Positions 8,897 to 16,740 of a stretch of 64,000 bases of DNA are shown here, piece after piece. The DNA lies in NCBI GenBank assembly GCA_035384565.1, contig DAOOIT010000007.1, positions 62,001 to 126,000 of the forward strand. The letters are read 5' to 3'. Numbering within the stretch: position 1 is the stretch's first letter; each line of letters begins with the position of its first letter. Source of the DNA: Planctomycetota bacterium. Lineage in GTDB: Bacteria; Planctomycetota; PUPC01; DSUN01. The translations under genes were made by a program, and so were the position numbers. The notes beneath the pieces are model-generated. The model had not been told where the DNA came from. It was given only the letters and a program-made list of their open reading frames with translations, and made no database searches.

Positions 8897-10417
8897 TCAG
8901 GTATCCCTCGCCTGCGCGCGCGACGCCGGCCGCGCGCGGTCGGCCGCCCACTCGCGCAGGCCGGCAATGTCCTCGCGCATCGTGACGGAGAGGGGCACGG
9001 ACTCCTTGACGCAGGCGACGATGTCGCGCTGCTCGACTTCGCGCCCCTGGTCGAAGGCATCGTAGAGGGCAGAGACGATAGCCTGCTCGATCTCGGCCCC
9101 GCTGAAACCTTCGGTGAGCGCGGCCAGTTCGCCCAGGTTGCACAGCTTCGGGTCACGCCGCCGCTTGCGCAGGTGGATCGCGAAGATTTCCTCCCGCTCG
9201 GCGCGGCTGGGGAGGTCTATGAAGAAGATTTCGTCGAAGCGGCCCTTCCGCAACAGTTCGGGCGGCAGGGCGCCGATGTTGTTCGCCGTGGCAATGGTGA
9301 ACACCAGGGCATTCGTCTCCTGAAGCCAGGTGATGAACGTGCCGAAGACGCGCGCCGTGGTCCCCGCGTCGCTGATGCCCGAGCTCTCCGTGCCAGAGAA
9401 TGCCTTCTCGATCTCGTCCACCCACAGAATGGCGGGGGCGATGGACTCGGCGACCTGGAGGGCATGCCGCATGTTGCTCTCGGACGAGCCGATGAAGCGG
9501 TCGAAGATGCGGCTGATGTCGAACCGCAGCAGCGGCACACCCCAGAGCTGGGCCACGGCCTTGGCGGTGAGGCTCTTGCCGCAGCCCTGCACGCCGAGCA
9601 GCAGCACGCCCTTCGGGCGCGGCAGGCCGTAGGCGCGTGCCTCGTCGGTGAAGGCGCGGGCGCGCTTGCGCAGCCACTCCTTCAGGATGTCCAGCCCCCC
9701 CACGTCGCCCATGCCCTCGCGAGGGTCATAGTATTCGAGCAGGCCCGACTTGCGGATGATCTGTTTCTTCTCGCTGATCACGGCCTCGATGTCGCTGGCG
9801 TCGAGCTTGGCGTCACGCACCAGAGCCTGCGAGAAGACGCGCTCGGCCTCGTCCAGCGTCAGGCCCAGCACAGCCGTCACCAGCCGGTCGCGGTCCGCGG
9901 GCGAAAGATTCACCCGGGCGGTGCCGGCCTCGGTCACCTCGCGCGCCAGGTCGGCAAGCAATCCTTCCATCACCTGGCGGCCGGGCACCGGCAGGTCCAC
10001 CACCGTCACCGACTTCTGAAGCTCAAAGGGCAGCTCGAGCAGGGGCGAGAGGAAGACGACCGTCTTGTATGACCGCCGCAGCGAGTGGCACAGGTCGCGA
10101 AGCTGGCGCACCACCACGGGGTCCTTGAGATAGGGGTGGAAGTCCTTGAGCACGTAGATGCACGGCTGGGCGTCCTGGAGCACGGCGTTGAGGGCCTCGA
10201 GCGGCTTGCGGCCCATGTCGCCCGCCTCGCGCAGGCCGCTGGCCACCTCCACGGTGCGCATGCCATCGGTAGCCGTCCACACGGCCAAGTTCTTCTTCTG
10301 AGCCCGCGCGATCCGCAGCAGCAGGTACATCGCCCGGTCCTCCTCCCACGTGACCAGGTAGAGGATCGGGTAGCGGGCGCGAATGAGCACATCGAGCTGG
10401 CGAAGGACGTCGCTCAT
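8897..10417 (-). CDS. AAA+ ATPase, Ycf46-like
   Basis: 506 residues. The N-terminal 250 residues are a degenerate ATPase-like domain starting LIRARYPILYLVTWEEDRA, followed by a complete AAA+ module: Walker A GVQGCGKSLTAK at about 274-285, Walker B ILWVDEIEKAF at about 329-339, sensor-1 region TIATANN, and arginine-finger region LLRKGRFDE. This two-part arrangement matches the Ycf46 family of plastids, cyanobacteria and other bacteria, linked to inorganic carbon response in cyanobacteria but without a general role. It is a single gene, convergent with the M42 gene, with its own promoter at 10453-10482. The partner protein is unknown. Confidence 0.82.
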   Translation of the reverse strand: MSDVLRQLDVLIRARYPILYLVTWEEDRAMYLLLRIARAQKKNLAVWTATDGMRTVEVASGLREAGDMGRKPLEALNAVLQDAQPCIYVLKDFHPYLKDPVVVRQLRDLCHSLRRSYKTVVFLSPLLELPFELQKSVTVVDLPVPGRQVMEGLLADLAREVTEAGTARVNLSPADRDRLVTAVLGLTLDEAERVFSQALVRDAKLDASDIEAVISEKKQIIRKSGLLEYYDPREGMGDVGGLDILKEWLRKRARAFTDEARAYGLPRPKGVLLLGVQGCGKSLTAKAVAQLWGVPLLRFDISRIFDRFIGSSESNMRHALQVAESIAPAILWVDEIEKAFSGTESSGISDAGTTARVFGTFITWLQETNALVFTIATANNIGALPPELLRKGRFDEIFFIDLPSRAEREEIFAIHLRKRRRDPKLCNLGELAALTEGFSGAEIEQAIVSALYDAFDQGREVEQRDIVACVKESVPLSVTMREDIAGLREWAADRARPASRAQARDT

Positions 10418-10452
10418 GCCTGGGTCCCCTTTGCGCAGGGCAAGGTGCCTTC

Positions 10453-10482
10453 ATTGTGCGTCGGCGGGGGGGGCCGTGTCAA
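10453..10482 (-). promoter_or_regulatory. Promoter for the AAA+ ATPase gene
   Basis: Minus-strand TTGACA, 18 bases including a C-run, CACAAT. The distance to ATG 10417 is about 30 bases. The -10 is four of six and the spacer one base long. Confidence 0.55.
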
Positions 10483-10572
10483 GGAGCAGCACAAACCAGG
10501 CGGTTGCGATGTCGGACGTTCCTGCGGGCGGACCGTTCGCCTGAGGCTTCAGATGTCGGACCCGCCACGGTT

Positions 10573-10955
10573 TGACCATCCCGACGCGGCCCCCGCTGGG
10601 GAGCGCGCGACGGGAGATGCGGCGCCAGCGAGGACCGTCCCATAACCCTCTATGCCCCAACGCCTTACGCCCTCCGGCCATTCCTGCACCCATACTTGCT
10701 CATCCCGCAGATGAGCGAATATGGCCGGAGCCGCGAGAATCGCCGATCCTCGCCCTTCCATCCATGCTGTATCACTTCCCCCCCTCACAGGGTTGATACA
10801 GCATGCGCAGGCTGCGCCCGCCAGCCCCTCGGCAGGGCCCTCCCCAGGAACCGCCAGGTCCGCAGGGAGAGGGCATGCCCACGCCCTGCACCGGCCAGTC
10901 GAGGCAGGACCGGCAGACCCCGAAGAGGCCCTTCTCTCAAGTTCCGTCCCGAAGG
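10573..10955 (-). repeat. Large dispersed repeat, copy A
   Basis: Near-colinear with the reverse complement of 31264-31640, with long identical blocks such as CCATATTCGCTCATCTGC. It includes the hairpin core CATGCTGTATCA (10763-10774) and TGATACAGCATG (10794-10805). Its right end (CTCTCAAGTTCC) is a diverged version of the terminal sequence of the other copy. No transposase is present; it looks like a non-autonomous element or structured RNA locus. Confidence 0.75.
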
Positions 10956-11043
10956 TTCCAGTACCTTCGTGAGGCCCTCAGGTCCTGCTGCTGGCGAAAG
11001 CCCAAGGTGACATCGCAACCGCCTCAGCACAAACAACCGGCGC

Positions 11044-11071
11044 TTGACAAACGCCGCCCGTTGGCCAAAAT
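11044..11071 (+). promoter_or_regulatory. Promoter for rsfS
   Basis: Consensus TTGACA, 16 bases, CAAAAT. Transcription would start near 11078, only 8 bases before ATG 11086, which argues against that codon as the translation start and for the downstream CTG at 11161. Confidence 0.6.
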
Positions 11072-11160
11072 CATAGGGACGCAGGATGCGCCAGGCACAC
11101 GGCCCTGGATGGAGTGTGCGGGGCGCCGCGAAGCCAGCCTCGGAACCTAGGAGAAACCGC

Positions 11161-11505
11161 CTGACTCCCCAGGAACTCGCCATTGCGTGTGCCCGCATCG
11201 CGGACGACCTGAAGGCCGAGGACCTCCTGATCCTCGACCTGCGAAAGCTCACCTCGATCACCGACTGTTTCGTGTTGGCCACGGCTGCCAGCGAGCGCCA
11301 GCTCAAGGCCATCGCCGACCGCCTCCACCGCGACCTCAAGGCCCGGGGCATCACCCACCTCGGCATCGAGGGCGAGCCCACCGGCGGCTGGGTCCTGATG
11401 GACTATGTGGATGTGGTCGTGCATCTGTTCAGCCGCGAGGCCCGCGCCTTCTACGCCCTCGAGATGCTCTGGGGCGATGCGCCGCGGATCCCCTGGCAGC
11501 CGTAG
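11161..11505 (+). CDS. rsfS: Ribosomal silencing factor RsfS
   Basis: 114 residues if started at CTG 11161, which follows AGGAG at 7 bases; the in-frame ATG at 11086 would give 139 residues with a non-conserved 25-residue N-terminus and no ribosome site. RsfS hallmarks are present: ILDLRKLTSITDCFVLATA, ASERQLKAIAD, GWVLMDYVDVVVHLF and REFY-like RAFYALEMLWGDAP. RsfS binds uL14 on the large subunit and blocks subunit joining in starvation. It is 99 bases upstream of argS, which has its own promoter. The product is certain; the CTG start is inference. Confidence 0.9.
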   Translation: MTPQELAIACARIADDLKAEDLLILDLRKLTSITDCFVLATAASERQLKAIADRLHRDLKARGITHLGIEGEPTGGWVLMDYVDVVVHLFSREARAFYALEMLWGDAPRIPWQP

Positions 11506-11549
11506 CGCCGCGCTCTGAGGCAACCCCGCCCTTCTGCCGTGTTTCCCGT

Positions 11550-11577
11550 TTGCAACAAACCGCCCCATGGGCATAAT
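11550..11577 (+). promoter_or_regulatory. Promoter for argS
   Basis: TTGCAA, 16 bases, CATAAT, ending 27 bases before ATG 11605, leaving a leader of about 20 bases with GGAGG at 11594-11598. Confidence 0.6.
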
Positions 11578-11604
11578 AGAGGGTCTATCCATCGGAGGCG
11601 ACCG

Positions 11605-13359
11605 ATGCTGGAACGAGCGCTGGTGACGGGATTCCAGGCCGCGCTGGCTGAAGCCGCGGCGCGCGCCTTTGGCGACGTGGACCTGGGTGGGTTAGCTGTG
11701 CAGTTCGCCCCGACGCCGAGTCCCGACGTGGGCGACCTGGGCTTCGGGTGCTTCCCACTAGCCAAGGTGCTGCGGCGCAAGCCGCACGACGTTGCGGCGA
11801 CGCTGGCCGAGACGATTCAGCTCCCGCCCCTGTTCCGCAAGACCCAGGCCGTGGGACCCTACCTCAACCTGTTCCTCGACCGCGGGGCATTCCTGGGAGC
11901 GCTGTGCCGCGAGATCGCCGCGGCCGGGCAGGCCTATGGCAACGCCGAGGCCCCCAGCGGCCAGACGATCGCCCTCGAGTTCTCCTCGCCCAACACGAAC
12001 AAGCCGCAGCACCTGGGCCACGTGCGGAACAACGTGCTGGGCATGGCCCTCGCCCGCATCCTCGAGGCGGCGGGCCACCGTGTGCTCAAGCTCAACCTCA
12101 TCAACGACCGCGGCGTCCACATCTGCCAGTCCATGCTCGCCTACCAGCGCTGGGGCAACGGCGCCACGCCCCAATCCACAGGCCGCAAGGGCGACCACTT
12201 CGTGGGCGACTACTACGTGCGTTTCGCCCGGGAGGCGGAGAAAGACCCCAGCCTGAAAGATCAGGCCCAGGACCTCCTGCGCCGCTGGGAGCAGGGCGAC
12301 CCCCAGGTGGTGGCCCTCTGGCGCACGATGAACGGCTGGGTCTACGAGGGCTTCGACGCCACCTACCGCCGCCTGGGCGTGGAGTTCGACCGCATCTACC
12401 ACGAGAGCGAGACGTATCGCCACGGGCGCGACATCGTGCTCAAGGCCCTCGCCGAGGGCCGCTGCTACCGCCTGCCCGACGGCGCCGTGGAGGCCGACCT
12501 GGAAGCCGACGGCCTGGACAAGAAGATCCTCCTCCGCCGCGACGGCACCACAGTCTACATCACCCAGGACCTCGGCACGGCCGTTGCCCGGCACGGCGAA
12601 CTGGGCTTCGACCGTATGTACTACGTCGTCGCCAGCGAGCAGATCCACCATTTCCGGGTGCTCTTCGCCCTGTTGCGGCGATTCGGCTATGAGTGGGCCG
12701 CCAACTGCCGCCACGTGAGCTACGGCATGGTCTACCTGCCCGAAGGCAAGATGAAGAGCCGCGAGGGCAAGGTGGTGGATGCCGACGACCTGATGGACGA
12801 GGTGGAGGCGCTGGCCGCCGAGGCCGTGCGCGAGAAGCACGCCGACATCGCGCCCGCCGACCTCGCCCGCCGCGGGACGCAGATCGCCCTGGGCGCCATC
12901 AAGTTCTACCTCCTCGCCGTCAACCTCGAGAAGGACATCACGTTCGACCCTGCCGCGAGCGTGAGCTTCGAGGGCGACACGGGGCCCTACGTGCAGTACT
13001 CGCACACCCGCATCTGCGGCATCCTGCGCAAGGCGGAGGCAACTGTGGGCGGGGCGTCCCTGCCCCGCGAGGCCGACTTCGCCGCACTCGGCAACAACGC
13101 CGAAACGGCCCTCGGGCTGCTCCTGATGCAGTTTCCCGCCGCCGTGCGCGACGCGGCGGAGTCGTGCAACCCGCAGCGGGTGGCCAGCCACGTGCTCGAG
13201 GTCGCCCGCTCGTTCGCCCAGTTCTATCACGACAGCCCCGTGCTTCAGGCCGAGAGCCCCGGCCTGATCGCCGCGCGGCTCGAACTATGCCGGGCCACCC
13301 AGACCGTGCTCCGGCGCGGCCTCGGCCTCCTGGGCATCGAGGCGCCGGAGCAGATGTGA
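11605..13359 (+). CDS. argS: Arginyl-tRNA synthetase
   Basis: 584 residues from ATG 11605 (GGAGG 6 bases upstream). A class I synthetase that charges tRNA-Arg: N-terminal Add1 region, HIGH motif as HLGH near residues 135-138 within SSPNTNKPQHLGHVRN, KMSKS-like KMKSREGK near 382, and the anticodon-binding C-terminus with YVQYSHTRICGILRKA and FAQFYHDSPVL. A copy of the GGGGC-AGNGAC-GCCCC palindromic repeat (13045-13070) encodes about nine residues (VGGASLPR) in the variable segment after the ILRKA helix, apparently an in-frame insertion into a tolerant loop. The stop is followed by a repeat hairpin. Confidence 0.96.
   Translation: MLERALVTGFQAALAEAAARAFGDVDLGGLAVQFAPTPSPDVGDLGFGCFPLAKVLRRKPHDVAATLAETIQLPPLFRKTQAVGPYLNLFLDRGAFLGALCREIAAAGQAYGNAEAPSGQTIALEFSSPNTNKPQHLGHVRNNVLGMALARILEAAGHRVLKLNLINDRGVHICQSMLAYQRWGNGATPQSTGRKGDHFVGDYYVRFAREAEKDPSLKDQAQDLLRRWEQGDPQVVALWRTMNGWVYEGFDATYRRLGVEFDRIYHESETYRHGRDIVLKALAEGRCYRLPDGAVEADLEADGLDKKILLRRDGTTVYITQDLGTAVARHGELGFDRMYYVVASEQIHHFRVLFALLRRFGYEWAANCRHVSYGMVYLPEGKMKSREGKVVDADDLMDEVEALAAEAVREKHADIAPADLARRGTQIALGAIKFYLLAVNLEKDITFDPAASVSFEGDTGPYVQYSHTRICGILRKAEATVGGASLPREADFAALGNNAETALGLLLMQFPAAVRDAAESCNPQRVASHVLEVARSFAQFYHDSPVLQAESPGLIAARLELCRATQTVLRRGLGLLGIEAPEQM
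13045..13070 (-). repeat. Palindromic repeat inside argS, GGGGC family copy 2
   Basis: Reverse complement of the intergenic repeat at 39482-39507, differing at only a few positions, with the same GCGGGGC/GCCCCGC stem. It is translated in frame as part of ArgS. Confidence 0.7.
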
Positions 13360-13365
13360 AGCCTG

Positions 13366-13465
13366 CGATGCGTGATGCGTGATACGTGATGCGTGAGAGG
13401 AGGGGCCTCGACCTCCAGGCTTTGTTGTCTTCTCACGTATCACGTATCACGCTTCACGTATCACG
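13366..13465. repeat. CGTGATRCG inverted repeat, copy 2
   Basis: Left arm 13366-13396 and right arm 13432-13465 are built of repeated CGTGAT(A/G) words in opposite orientation, separated by about 35 bases. It lies just after the argS stop and could terminate or stabilise its mRNA. A TTGTTG-17-TATCAC promoter-like pair at 13422-13450 uses the right arm as its -10. Confidence 0.75.
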
Positions 13466-13489
13466 ACGCCTTGTTCAGGAATCACCCCC

Positions 13490-14404
13490 TTGGCCAACTC
13501 AGACCATCAGCCCGAGCCTGCGGCATCGTCGAAGCCCACCCCCTGGTGGCATTTCCACCGCCGCCTGTACCACTGGGTGCTGCACTGGGCCGACACGCCC
13601 TACGGCACGCCGGCGCTCGTCACACTGTCGTTCACCGAGTCGTCCTTCTTCCCGATCCCGCCCGACGTGCTGCTGATGGCTCTGGGCATTGCCAGGCCCC
13701 GGCGGTCGTTCTACTATGCGCTCCTGTGCTCCGCGGCCTCGGTGCTGGGGGGCCTGTTCGGCTACTTCATCGGCTACGCGCTCTGGAATCCCGTGGGCGC
13801 GCCCATCCTCCGGTCGCTCCGCCTTCTCACGCCGGCCAGCCAGGAGGTGCTGGTGCGAGGCGTGGAGGGCCGCATGGTGGTGGTGAGCGCGCCACATGGC
13901 GTCACGCTCCACGCGAGCAAGTGGTCGGAGTGGCTCGGCCTCGCCGAGCCGGCGCTGGACGGCAATGAGGCGATGATGCGGGTCCACCGCGACCTGCTGC
14001 ACCGCGAGCGAGCCGCCACCACGCCGCCCATCGGCGAGAGTTCGTACGAGGTCCAGCAGACCACGGCGCCCCTGGCGGTGGACGAGCCGGCCTACCTGAT
14101 GACCGACACTTATCACCAGGCCCGCGCACTCTACGAGAAGTACGACTTCTGGATCGTCTTCGCCGCGGCCTTCACGCCCATCCCCTACAAGGTTTTCACC
14201 ATCCTCAGCGGCCTGATGCAGATGCCCCTCGTGCCCTTCCTCTTCGCCTCGGCCATCGGGCGCTCCATGCGTTTCTTCCTGGTCGGCGCACTGATCTTCG
14301 CCTTCGGCAAACCGGTGCGCCGCTTCATTGACCGCTACTTCAACCTCATCTCGCTCCTGTTCTTCGTCCTGCTGATCGGCTTCTTCGCCATCCTCGGGAT
14401 CTAG
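13490..14404 (+). CDS. YqaA/DedA-like (VTT) membrane protein with soluble insertion
   Basis: 304 residues from a TTG start with AGGA about 10 bases upstream. The N-terminal half has FTESSFFPIPPDVLLMALGI, typical of YqaA/VTT-domain proteins, and the C-terminal half has AAFTPIPYKVFTILSGLMQM, the second re-entrant motif. Several membrane helices surround these. Relatives are usually 140-200 residues; here about 100 charged residues (roughly 105-205, including EVLVRGVEGRMVVVSAP) are inserted between the halves. VTT proteins act in lipid scrambling or flippase-type processes. The insertion is unusual and its role unknown. The start codon is uncertain. Confidence 0.78.
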   Translation: MANSDHQPEPAASSKPTPWWHFHRRLYHWVLHWADTPYGTPALVTLSFTESSFFPIPPDVLLMALGIARPRRSFYYALLCSAASVLGGLFGYFIGYALWNPVGAPILRSLRLLTPASQEVLVRGVEGRMVVVSAPHGVTLHASKWSEWLGLAEPALDGNEAMMRVHRDLLHRERAATTPPIGESSYEVQQTTAPLAVDEPAYLMTDTYHQARALYEKYDFWIVFAAAFTPIPYKVFTILSGLMQMPLVPFLFASAIGRSMRFFLVGALIFAFGKPVRRFIDRYFNLISLLFFVLLIGFFAILGI

Positions 14405-14478
14405 CGCCCGCAGGGGCCCGCCGCAGTCGGGGCGCGTGCTGCCGGTTCCTCTCCACCCTCTTGCAGGAGGCTGTCGCC

Positions 14479-15420
14479 ATGCGTTCGTTTGCGGAAGTCA
14501 TGGAAGCCGTGCGCGAGTATCCCGTGAAGGACCTCGCCGTGGCCGCCGCCGAGGACCACACCGTGCTGGAGGCCGTCGCCGAGGCCATGCGGATGAAAAT
14601 GGTCCGGGCGATCCTCGTCGGGAACGAGATGGCGATCCACAAGACGGCCGAGGAGCACGGCATCAACCTCGGCGAGGCCAAGATCATCCACGAGCGCGAC
14701 CCCATCCGCGCCGCGGCCACGGCCACGGCCATGGTCAGCGCACATGAGGCCGACATCCTGATGAAGGGCTACATCCACACCGACGACTTCCTGCGCGCCG
14801 TGCTCGACAAGGAGCGGGGCCTGCGGGCCCACTCGGTGATGAGCCACGTCTACATCATCGAGCACCCGCGCCGCGAGCAGTTCCTGTTCCTCTCCGATGG
14901 AGCCATGAACATCGCGCCCGACCTCGAGCGCAAGGCCGACATCATCCTCAACGCCGTCCACACCGCCCACGCCTTCGGCATCGAGGAACCCAAGGTCGCC
15001 GTCCTCGCCGCCATCGAGCTGGTCAACCCCGCCATGCAGGCCACCGTGGACGCCGCGACGCTGCACATCATGGCCGAGCGCCGCCAGTTCTCGCCCAAGT
15101 GCGTGATTGACGGGCCGTTCGGCTTCGACAATGCCATAGACGAGCGCGCGGCTCAGCACAAGAAGATCGGGGGGCCGGTCGCCGGCAAAGCTGACGTCTT
15201 GATCGTGCCCGACATCGAGGCGGGCAACATCCTCGCCAAGTCGCTGGTCTATCTCGGCGGGCTCACCGTGGCCGGCGTGATCGTGGGCGCCAAGGCCCCC
15301 ATCGTGCTCACCTCGCGGGCCGACCTCGCCCCCGCCAAGCTCGCCAGCATCGCTTGCGCCGTCTACATGGCCGGCGTCATCCGCGAGTTGCGCCTCAAGG
15401 TCGGAAAGGTACACTACTGA
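14479..15420 (+). CDS. Phosphate acyl/butyryltransferase
   Basis: 313 residues from ATG 14479 with AGGAGG 7 bases upstream. It belongs to the PTA/PTB family: N-terminal EDHTVLEAVAEAMRM, GKADVLIVPDIEAGNILAKS and the C-terminal PIVLTSRAD. Known members swap phosphate and CoA on acetyl or butyryl groups. The size and the VLIVPDIEAGN motif match phosphate butyryltransferase (Ptb) better than full-length Pta. The gene is followed after one base by a TIM-barrel protein, so the two are translationally linked. A second Ptb domain, fused to a kinase, is at 50201-52324. Substrate unproven. Confidence 0.85.
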   Translation: MRSFAEVMEAVREYPVKDLAVAAAEDHTVLEAVAEAMRMKMVRAILVGNEMAIHKTAEEHGINLGEAKIIHERDPIRAAATATAMVSAHEADILMKGYIHTDDFLRAVLDKERGLRAHSVMSHVYIIEHPRREQFLFLSDGAMNIAPDLERKADIILNAVHTAHAFGIEEPKVAVLAAIELVNPAMQATVDAATLHIMAERRQFSPKCVIDGPFGFDNAIDERAAQHKKIGGPVAGKADVLIVPDIEAGNILAKSLVYLGGLTVAGVIVGAKAPIVLTSRADLAPAKLASIACAVYMAGVIRELRLKVGKVHY

Positions 15421-15421
15421 G

Positions 15422-16258
15422 ATGAAACTCTCCGCCTCGCTCCAACCTCACAAAGGCGAGAGCTGGCCCGCCTTCGCGCTCCGTGCGGCCGGCCTCGGGT
15501 TCCAGGGCGTCGCGCTCCCGTTCAACCCGGCCTGGACCGATGCCGATCTCCTCGGCATCCGCCAGGCCCTGGACGAGCAGCAGGTCGAGGTGGTCGAACT
15601 GACGGCCCACTGCAACTTCCTCACGCCGTCGGAAGATGAGGTGCGCCGCAGCTTCGATGCGCTGACCCGGGCGATGGAAGCGGGAGCCTTGCTCAACTGC
15701 GACCACGTGGTCACCCACGTAGGCTCGCGCAGCCCCGACCCCCGCCAGCCCCTCGCCCCCCACCCCGAGAACTGGGCCGATGCCACCTGGGACCTCCTCA
15801 TCCGTCGCATCTGGGCGTTGCTCGATGGCGTCGAGGACGTGGGAGTCCGCCTCTGCTTCGAGCCGTGCGCCACCACCACGCTCAACTCGCTCGACAGCCT
15901 GGCGGCCCTGGTGGCCGATGTCGCCACGGTGAGTGTTCGCATCGCCCTCGACCCTGCGGCCATCTTCAATGCCGAGGCGGCGGTGCGGCCCAAAGAGGCC
16001 CTGGCCGAGATCTTCGCCACCCTCGCCGACGCCATCGCCATCGCCCGCGCCACCGACGTGCGGCTCGCCGCGGGGGCTGACGAGCCGCTTCTCGAGCGCG
16101 TCCCCCTCGGCCAAGGGGCGCTCGACTACACAACATACCTCAAGCTCCTCAACGCTCTGGAACTTGACACGCCCCTGATCGTGCCGCCTCAGGAGGACGA
16201 TGCGGCGTACCGCAGGGCGCACGATTTCCTGGCCACGGCGGCACAGGGCGCGCGGTGA
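15422..16258 (+). CDS. Sugar-phosphate isomerase/epimerase-like TIM barrel
   Basis: 278 residues of the xylose-isomerase-like TIM barrel family (AP endonuclease 2/IolE type). Visible signatures are VVELTAHCNF, CDHVVTHVGSRS, LCFEPCATTTL with the metal-binding Glu, and VRIALDPAAIFNAEA with the Asp. The start lies one base after the ptb stop, implying translational coupling. Such proteins isomerise or epimerise ketoses or act on inositol derivatives; a substrate cannot be assigned. The gene ends in a GGATGAAT inverted repeat shared with the convergent cupin gene. Confidence 0.75.
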   Translation: MKLSASLQPHKGESWPAFALRAAGLGFQGVALPFNPAWTDADLLGIRQALDEQQVEVVELTAHCNFLTPSEDEVRRSFDALTRAMEAGALLNCDHVVTHVGSRSPDPRQPLAPHPENWADATWDLLIRRIWALLDGVEDVGVRLCFEPCATTTLNSLDSLAALVADVATVSVRIALDPAAIFNAEAAVRPKEALAEIFATLADAIAIARATDVRLAAGADEPLLERVPLGQGALDYTTYLKLLNALELDTPLIVPPQEDDAAYRRAHDFLATAAQGAR

Positions 16259-16332
16259 CAGGGGCGGCACCGGCCTCGATGGGATCTTGGGCGGCAGCTC
16301 ACGCGCCGGCTGTGCGCTTGCGGGGGAGGACT

Positions 16333-16371
16333 GGATGAATGGATGTCGGGCAATCACCCATCCATTCATCC
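16333..16371. repeat. GGATGAAT inverted repeat, copy 1
   Basis: Perfect 13-bp arms GGATGAATGGATG (16333-16345) and its complement (16359-16371), with further CATCCA words to 16385. It sits between the stops of two convergent genes and is related to the elements at 37905-38018 and 38854-38928. It can serve as a bidirectional terminator hairpin. Confidence 0.75.
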
Positions 16372-16389
16372 ACCCATCCAACCATACGC

Positions 16390-16740
16390 TCAGCCCGTGC
16401 ACGTCTTCGGCATCGGCACAAGGCACAGCAGCGTGAGCGGCTCCACGCCCGTGTTGCCGAAATGATGCTCCTCGTTGGGCGGCACAAAGACCACCGTTCC
16501 GGGCGACAGGGGCGTGGCGCCGTCCGGCCCCACCGCCTCTCCCTCGCCAGTCAGCACGAACACCTCGTGCTCCCACGGGTGCGCGTGGTGCGGCGTGTGG
16601 CCGTCGGGCGCGATCTCGAAGTGCCGCATCGCGAAGTTCGCCGCGCCGTCGCCTTCGGCGATGATCCAGCGGATCTTCACGCCCCGGGCGCCTTCCTCCA
16701 CCTCCTGGGCCGCCACGTTCGTGTAGTGTTTCACCTTCAT
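16390..16740 (-). CDS. Small cupin-domain protein
   Basis: 116 residues from ATG 16740, which overlaps the aminotransferase stop by four bases (ATGA). A single cupin barrel is indicated by GHTPHHAHPWEHEVFVLTGEG (metal-binding His-His-Glu) and PGTVVFVPPNEEHHFGNTG (second motif with His). Small single-domain cupins bind a metal and act in sugar or amino-acid modification or ligand sensing. Coupling to a PLP aminotransferase suggests a shared pathway, but no substrate can be read. Confidence 0.82.
   Translation of the reverse strand: MKVKHYTNVAAQEVEEGARGVKIRWIIAEGDGAANFAMRHFEIAPDGHTPHHAHPWEHEVFVLTGEGEAVGPDGATPLSPGTVVFVPPNEEHHFGNTGVEPLTLLCLVPMPKTCTG

Larger units (their letters stand above)
10418..11160. 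other. Gene-free region with a large dispersed repeat
   Basis: Between the AAA+ gene and rsfS. It contains the AAA+ promoter (10453-10482), a roughly 380-bp repeat (10573-10955) whose second copy lies inverted at 31264-31640, and the rsfS promoter (11044-11071). No coding signal is seen: open frames here lack ribosome sites and change mostly at non-synonymous positions between the two repeat copies. Confidence 0.7.

Noticed and set aside
13366..13465. CRISPR-like regular repeats
   Set aside because: Repeats are 7-8 base words in inverted arms without unique spacers; no cas genes nearby.
14479..15420. Full-length phosphate acetyltransferase (pta)
   Set aside because: At 313 residues and with Ptb-type motifs the gene fits phosphate butyryltransferase-like enzymes better; acetyl specificity cannot be excluded.
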